This document shows, piece by piece, positions 58,305-64,000 of a stretch of DNA of 64,000 bases (positions are counted from its first letter, which is position 1; each line of letters starts with the position of its first letter). This stretch comes from Sclerodactyla briareus (lineage: Eukaryota > Echinodermata > Holothuroidea > Dendrochirotida > Sclerodactylidae). Where the stretch lies: positions 124,001-188,000 of the forward strand of contig JAODTK010004765.1 in the NCBI GenBank assembly GCA_026419785.1, in the 5' to 3' direction. Both the position numbers and the translations under genes were made by a program. The notes beneath the pieces are model-generated. The model worked only from the letters and a program-made list of their open reading frames with translations. It was not told the origin of the DNA and did not search any database.

Positions 58305-59830
58305 TGACGAGTCGGAGGAATCTATCCATTCTATTGTGTGTATGTGGTGGGTGTGTGTTGTTGTGATGCCTGGCTTGTGAACACAATCACTCGACCGAGC
58401 CTGGATGGATGAAGCTTCATAGTTTGATGTACCGTATGCCCATGCTGATACATGAACCCATGTTTTGGGGTCAGGTCAGGAGGTCATCTGAGGTCACCAG
58501 AGGTCAAAGTCCCAAAACCCTTGTGACACGATCAGTCCGAAATGGTTGGTCTGATCGTGTTCCAAATTGGGGTTTAGCTTTTCTTATGGGAGTACAGGAA
58601 CTACTAGTGTTTTTTTGGTATAGGTCGGGGGTGAAGTTTGGTCCAAAAATAGGAATTTGTGAAATTCAATAATTTGGCCACTTTTTTGGCTTTAGAACAA
58701 CGTAACTCGACCCCCACGTGGATGGAAAAAGCTCATTCTTGGTAGTTGTGTTCCCCATGAGGGTTACATGCAGCCCTATTGTTTTAGGTCCGGTAGGGTC
58801 ATCTGAGGTCACCAAGGGTCAAGTCTTAAAAAACCTTTGAATCACATAGTCCCGAATGGTTGGTCTGATGTGTTTTCAAATTTGGTATGTAGCTTTTCTC
58901 TTATTGGATACAGGACCCTCTGTTTTTGGTCCAGGTCGGCGGTGACTTTTGGTCAAAATAGAAAATTTGTGAAATTCAATAATTTTGCATCTTTGGCTTG
59001 TGAACACGATACTCACCCCACCTGGATGTATTGAGGTCATACCTTGGTATGTGTGTTCCCCATGATGAGTTACATGAACCCTTCTTGTTTGTGGGTTCAG
59101 TTCAGAGGTTCATCTAGGTCCCAGAGGTCAAAGTCTGAAACCCTTGTGACCACGATAAGTTCAAGAATGGTTGATCTGCATCGGCTTCAGACTTTGGTGT
59201 GGAGCTCTCTTATGAGAGTACAGAACACCCTACTGGTTTTTGGTATAGGTCCGGGGGTGAATTTTGGTAAAAAATAGAAAATTTTGTGTGAAAAAAACAC
59301 ACACACTACTATAGGCAAATTTGGTCTTGTGAACGCATAACTCCACCCCACTGGATGATGAGCTCATACTTGAGAGGTGTGTTCCCCATGATGAGTCATA
59401 ACCCTAATTGTTTTTGAGTTCACGTTCCTGGTCATCTGAGGTTATAGAGCTCAGAGTCTGAAAACCTTGTGACACGATAAGTCTGGAATGGTTGGTCTGA
59501 TCGGTTTCAAATTTGGTGTGTAGCTTTCTTCTGGGGAGTCAGGAACCTATTGTTTTTGGTATAGGTCGGGGGTGTTGTTTTTTTGTCAAATAGAACCTTT
59601 GTGAAAAGAGTCAATAATTGAGTGGCAAATTGGGCTTGTGACCATGATAATAACTCGACCCCACCCCCTGATTAGGCTAAGCTCTCACTTGGTATGTGCT
59701 GTTCCTCCCGATGATGATTTCATGAACCCTATTGTTTCGAGGTCACCAGAGGGTTCAAAGTCTGAAACCTTGAATGAGTGTGTAGCTGTCTTTCAAGAAG
59801 TATGGAACCCTATTGGTGGTAAAAACAATG
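58305..59830 (+). repeat. Tandem array of the ~315-bp-unit family in DPYD intron
   Basis: Starts with the terminal-like 'cttgacgagtcggaggaatc' (58,308-58,327) and a GT-rich stretch. Units step at about 58,402, 58,718, 59,022, 59,350 and 59,665 (304-328 bp). Half-site strings such as AGGTCA-GG-AGGTCA-TCTG-AGGTCA (58,483-58,506, with a further site after) are well preserved here. No opposed arm is present, so this is a one-armed copy. Confidence 0.8.
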
Positions 59831-60050
59831 GTAAATTTGTCAGACTTAGTTCCCATACTATGAGCTGGTCCTTGCGGTACTTGCTACGGTTGTCCGAGGA
59901 GTCGAGGAACACTAGCCCTCTGCTTTCTGGTTTAAACATTGAATCATGGTCCTTGAAAGGTCATTCAACATTCTAATTTGCATGTTTCAAAATTCACCTT
60001 GGAAAAAGGTTTGGTCTATGATTAGTATCAAAGTTTTATTTTTTTTATTG

Positions 60051-60102
60051 TCTCGCCTGAATGAATTCAGGAGGAACTAGAGGTGGTCACTATGGCGTGT
60101 GT

Positions 60103-60137
<35 letters not shown>

Positions 60138-63100
60138 GTGTGTGTGGTGTGCGTTGACGTACTATATCCTTGCGAGGAACCATAACCGTAACAGCCCTCC
60201 TTTGCGAAGAAATTTTTTTTCTTCCGAGGACCTGAAAGCGGGTCCCTCGAGAAGAATGCCGTTTAAAACGATCTAAATACCCCCCTCTATCCTCCAAAGT
60301 GCAAAATTAGAAGCATGTCCTTCGCGATATTGAGAGTGTGATCAAGATTTTTAGTGTGTGTGATGAAGTTTGAGGTTGCCATATTATTCATCCGAGTACA
60401 ATTTTCCGTGCATCGCGATACTAAACCACCTCGCAAACACGCATTTCGGACTTATTTTTTTTTTCGTCAAATTGACGTCTAACGAATACTGTGAGTCTGT
60501 TGTGTTGTTTGCATGTGTGTGTGTGTGTGTTGTGACGTGTGTGTGTTTGGTGTGTTCACACTTCTCGGAACAGGATAGCTTTCGACAACGGCAAGGCAAT
60601 TGCGACCGATTTACAGGGTAGCATCGGGGTTTTGGGTGAACACATCTTAATAGATTTTGAGTCGCGCAAGTCACAATGGTGAGGTACTTAGCCTTTTCCC
60701 TAATTTATTGTTTTGGGCTCGGGAGCCATATTCAGAATGAAACGTAGGTGCTAGGGTGACTTGGTTTGGCACATAGATGCGTGATATTAGGTAGAAATGA
60801 CTGATTGGATGTGGTTCAGCATAAAATGCGGGTCGTCAAAGGTCATCGTGGTCACAACCGGTTTTTTGGCATAACATGGGAACCGAATGTCTGCCAATTG
60901 TTGGGATGTGCATCCCGATTGTGATTCACCTCGTGACGCTCCATCTTTGTGCCTTTGACCTCATTTGACCTTTACCATGTTTTTTGGCCGAATCAAATTT
61001 TCGAGGCGAGCCATTTCGTATCTCCAAGGCCTACTTCTGATTGAAACGGAACGTCATAAGTTGGAACCCCATGTCCTTTGTGCGTGATGATATCGGAGGT
61101 CAAAGTTTTCAATTTGAAAATTAAGCAGTGCAGTAGGATGTTCATAGTGTTTGTCATGGTTATTTTTTAGAATCAGCAGGTTCAATTAACCCCTGATATG
61201 AGGTCACAGGTCAAAGGTCAATGTCAATTGATGGCCTATTCTTAAGAGTTACAGGGCAAAGAACATAGGATTGTCAATTGCTTCAAATTTGGATATGTTA
61301 CAGAGCTCTTGTATGGCTGAATCGACGAAACAACTCCCCACTTCATCGGGCACTGGTTCCCAGTTTACAAGGGTCAAAGTTGGTTTTGATACCTTTACTG
61401 CAATAACATCAGCAGTACACTTTGGGATACTTAATGGCTTGTATGACTGGGCGTGCATCTCATCGAGAGTAAACTTTTTCATAAAAACTGACATTTTCAA
61501 AGTCATTCAAGGTCACTTATGGAACAAAAAACTAAGATTTTGGAGCAAATTACCGTGACTTGCTTGGCAATTTTTAATTTCAGGACAGGGTGTAACCGCA
61601 TGGTGGAGAACTTTTCCCAAACCTCATGTCATCACAGTTCATTCAAGGTTCACTTAATATGGGCATATAACTGCAAATGGATGTTTTTCCTCTGCAACAC
61701 TTTCCAGTGGCAGTTCCTGATGTGGTTTAAAGTCAGGACAGGGTTAACCCCATCTAAGGGTTACTTTTTTGTAAAATGGTCCATTCACATCCTAGGATCA
61801 TTAAAAAAAAGGTCAATTTGAGGTCAAAAACTGATTTTGGTTACTTTTTTTTCGGCAATACACTGGGCCTTTCCAGAATGGCAAAATGCTCCTAGGATTG
61901 GATGTATCGCATGGGAGTTACAATTTTTCACATAAAAACTGTCAGGTAATTAAGGTCAATCAAGGTCACTTAGGGGTCAAAACTTGTTTCCTGGCCATAA
62001 TCGGAGAATTGATATCTTCGAAGGCTGGAAGGTTCACCATTGGGATTAATTGTTCGACCTGCCATGTGTGTGACCGTCGGACCTCATTGACCCCTCTGTC
62101 GTGTGGTCCATGTGTTAAAGGTTTGAGTCCCTTGAATAAATGTGCTTATTTAAGGGAGTTTCCGGCAAAAAAACACTCGAAATGGTTTTTTTGGGGATTT
62201 ACAGACCTTTGTGTGCTTCATGGAGAAAACAACTCCCGCTTTCGATCGGACGCATACTTGGTAGTTACAACGAAGGGGTCAAAGTTTATTTAATAGCTTT
62301 TTCGCAATACATTAGGCATGTTCATTGGAATGCATATGCTTTAGGAGTATCATCACATGGAATAACTTTATAAAACCGCTCTGTGTCTTAGGTCATTGAA
62401 GGTCAATTTGAGTTCAAAAACTGATTTTAATCCTTTTTTGGCAATAGACTGGGCATGTTCATCAAAACGCAAAATGCTCCTCCTTGAATGGTGTATCACA
62501 TGGAGAAGTTAAAAATTTTTCATAAAACCTGCCATGTCTTTAAACGGTCTTTCATGTCACTTAGTGGCAAAAACGTGGTTTTTTGGGCATAATCGGAGAA
62601 TTGATATCTGCGAAGGCTTGAAGGTTCACCATTGTGTCATAATTGTTGACCTGCATATTGTGACCTCTGACCTAATTTGACCTCTGTCCGGTGGTCATGT
62701 GGTTAAGGCGAGTCTTTAATAAATGGTGCTTTATTTTAATGAGTTAACAGGCCAAAAAAATAGAACTGGTTATTTTTGGATATGTGATAGAACTGTGTGC
62801 TTTTGGAGGAAACCAACTCCCGCCTCTTCGATCGGACGCTACTTTGGTAGTACAAGGGGTCAAAGTTTAATTTATGCTTTTTTCGCAATAACTTGAGGCA
62901 GTGTTCATTGGAATGCAATATGCGACTAGGATGGGGCATCACATGGAGAGTACAATTTTTAATAAAAACGCCATGTCATTGAAGTCCATTAAAGGTCACG
63001 TAGGGGGCAAAACTGATTTAATCCTTTTTTGGCAATAGCAACTGGGCGTGGTATCAGAATGCAAAATGCTCTTAGGAGTGATGTCTCACGGAAGTTCAAT

Positions 63101-63415
63101 TTTCATAAAACTACTTCTAACGCCATTCCTTAACGGTCATTCATTCAAGGTCACTTAGTGGTCAAAAACTGTTTTCCCTTCTGGCCGTATCGGAGAATTG
63201 ATATCTGCGAAGGCTGGAATTCCCCATTGTGATATATTGTTGACCTGCATTATGTGTGCCTCTACCTCATTTGACCTCTGTCATGTGTCATCGTGGTTGA
63301 GGTTGAGTCCTTTAATAAATGTGCTTATTTAAGGAGTTCAGGCAAAAAAATAGAAAACTGGTTATGTCAGAGTGGGAGATACAAGTTGGCGTTCTACCGC
63401 CAAGCGGTGTCTAGT
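60051..63415 (+). mobile_element. Putative Helitron-like nonautonomous element carrying a tandem array
   Basis: The 5' end reads TCTCGCCTGAATGAATTCAG, with the palindrome CCTGAAT-GA-ATTCAGG. The 3' end has the hairpin TTGGCG-TTCTAC-CGCCAA (63,387-63,404), then seven bases, then CTAG followed by T (63,412-63,416). A 3' hairpin a few bases before CTRR-T is the Helitron 3' signature. No Rep/helicase ORF was seen. The base before the 5' end is G, not the A expected for classical A^T insertion, so the assignment is tentative. GT microsatellites lie at 60,098-60,150 and 60,512-60,560. Confidence 0.45.
61270..63360 (+). repeat. Tandem array, ~590-bp unit with internal subrepeats
   Basis: 'atcggagaattgatatc' recurs at about 62,000, 62,591 and 63,189 (steps 591 and 598). 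'aaaaaaatagaactggttat'-type sequence is at 62,755 and 63,345. 'cgatcggacgc.tacttggtag' is at 62,242 and 62,826. Within each unit 'ggcaata.actgggc.tgttca' and 'ttcgcaatacattaggcatgttca' are related subunits about 140 bp apart. The first part (61,270-61,860) is more diverged. Confidence 0.82.
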
Positions 63416-63649
63416 TAAGTAGGGATTAGCCTATTTTAGGTGCTGTAGGTTAGCACCTCTTGGACTGATTTCATATGAAAAGGTCCTTGGCAAATTTGCA
63501 GCATCACATTTTTCCTTGCAGGGTCAGCGTGCTCATTGAATTCCTTTGGAAAGTCTGGTGATACCACACTCGCACTTCCTTCCTCAGCCACTGTAAAACT
63601 GAGTAAATGTGTAGTTTGGATTTAGGAAATTTAGATTTACAACCCAATT

Positions 63650-64000
63650 GTATACTTTCCCAGAAAACACAGTGTCCTATCAGACTATACAGTATCTAGG
63701 CATGGATCACCGATATAATAATAATCCCATCGTTGTCAGTGTGTGTAATCCTTATTGGGTCAGACTAGTACTTGAATGGCATGGATCACCCATGAATAAT
63801 ATCCCAGCAGGTGTCAATTTGGTGTATCCTTGTATTGGGTCAGACTCGTACAGTAGCTGGCATGGATCACACGATTGAATAATATCCCGCAGTGTCAGTG
63901 TGTATCCTGTTTTGGTCAGCCTAGTACAGTAAGCTAGCATGGATCACACCATGGGATATATCCCAGCCAGTGTCAAGTGTGGTGTATTCCCAGTTGGCTT
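63650..64000 (+). repeat. Start of an ~80-bp tandem repeat running off the window
   Basis: 'catggatcac' occurs at 63,701, 63,780, 63,861 and 63,938 (steps 79, 81 and 77). Each unit also has 'aatatccc.gcagtgtca.tgtg', 'gtatcc.gt.ttgggtcag' and 'ctagtacagta'. At least four units are present and the array continues past the end. Confidence 0.85.

Noticed and set aside
54584..64000. Next DPYD exon (second Fe-S segment)
   Set aside because: I scanned for the cysteine-rich segment expected after this exon and found no match; it probably lies beyond the window.

Overview
This window is animal nuclear DNA. It holds no prokaryotic gene structure. The one confidently identified host gene has spliced exons with GT/AG borders, and most of the rest is transposable-element DNA. 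The mix of DIRS retrotransposon, hAT-like elements, LINE, tRNA-derived SINEs, foldback elements and a Helitron-like element suggests a marine invertebrate, possibly a deuterostome such as an echinoderm or hemichordate. That placement is inference from repeat content only. Tandem copies differ mainly by one-base insertions and deletions, and the coding exons carry small frameshifts, so the sequence looks like an unpolished long-read assembly.

Layout. 0.5-1.4 kb: short hAT-like element. 1.9-7.0 kb: foldback element made of head-to-head arrays of a ~310-bp unit. 8.4-17.0 kb: a MITE, a further array fragment, GC-rich and palindromic elements, and a hAT element with a perfect 8-bp target duplication. 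17-25.8 kb: mostly unassigned DNA with more ~310-bp-unit arrays and two unrecognised ORF clusters. 25.8-39.6 kb: two copies of one long dispersed repeat. The first is split by a small foldback insert. The second is split by a 5.4-kb GC-rich DIRS-like retrotransposon (31.7-37.1 kb) and by a 1.36-kb TIR element. A second foldback locus lies at 28.0-30.2 kb. 39.5-44.9 kb: tRNA-like SINE remnants, a dispersed repeat, an ACCATT minisatellite and a MITE.

44.9-64 kb, plus strand: the 5' part of the dihydropyrimidine dehydrogenase gene (DPYD). A short exon 1 at 44.93 kb, an exon 2 at 53.12 kb and a third exon at 54.40 kb are visible. The third exon carries the Fe-S cysteine motif and corresponds to human exons 3 and 4 joined. 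No later exon was recognised, so the 9.4 kb downstream is read as intron. It contains an antisense LINE reverse-transcriptase fragment, a ~315-bp-unit array, a Helitron-like element with a ~590-bp tandem array, and the start of an 80-bp satellite.

DPYD carries out the first step of uracil and thymine breakdown; nothing else here belongs to that pathway. I found no CRISPR, operon or defence-like system. The most unusual structure is the foldback family, whose repeat units carry clusters of AGGTCA half-sites spaced like nuclear-receptor response elements.
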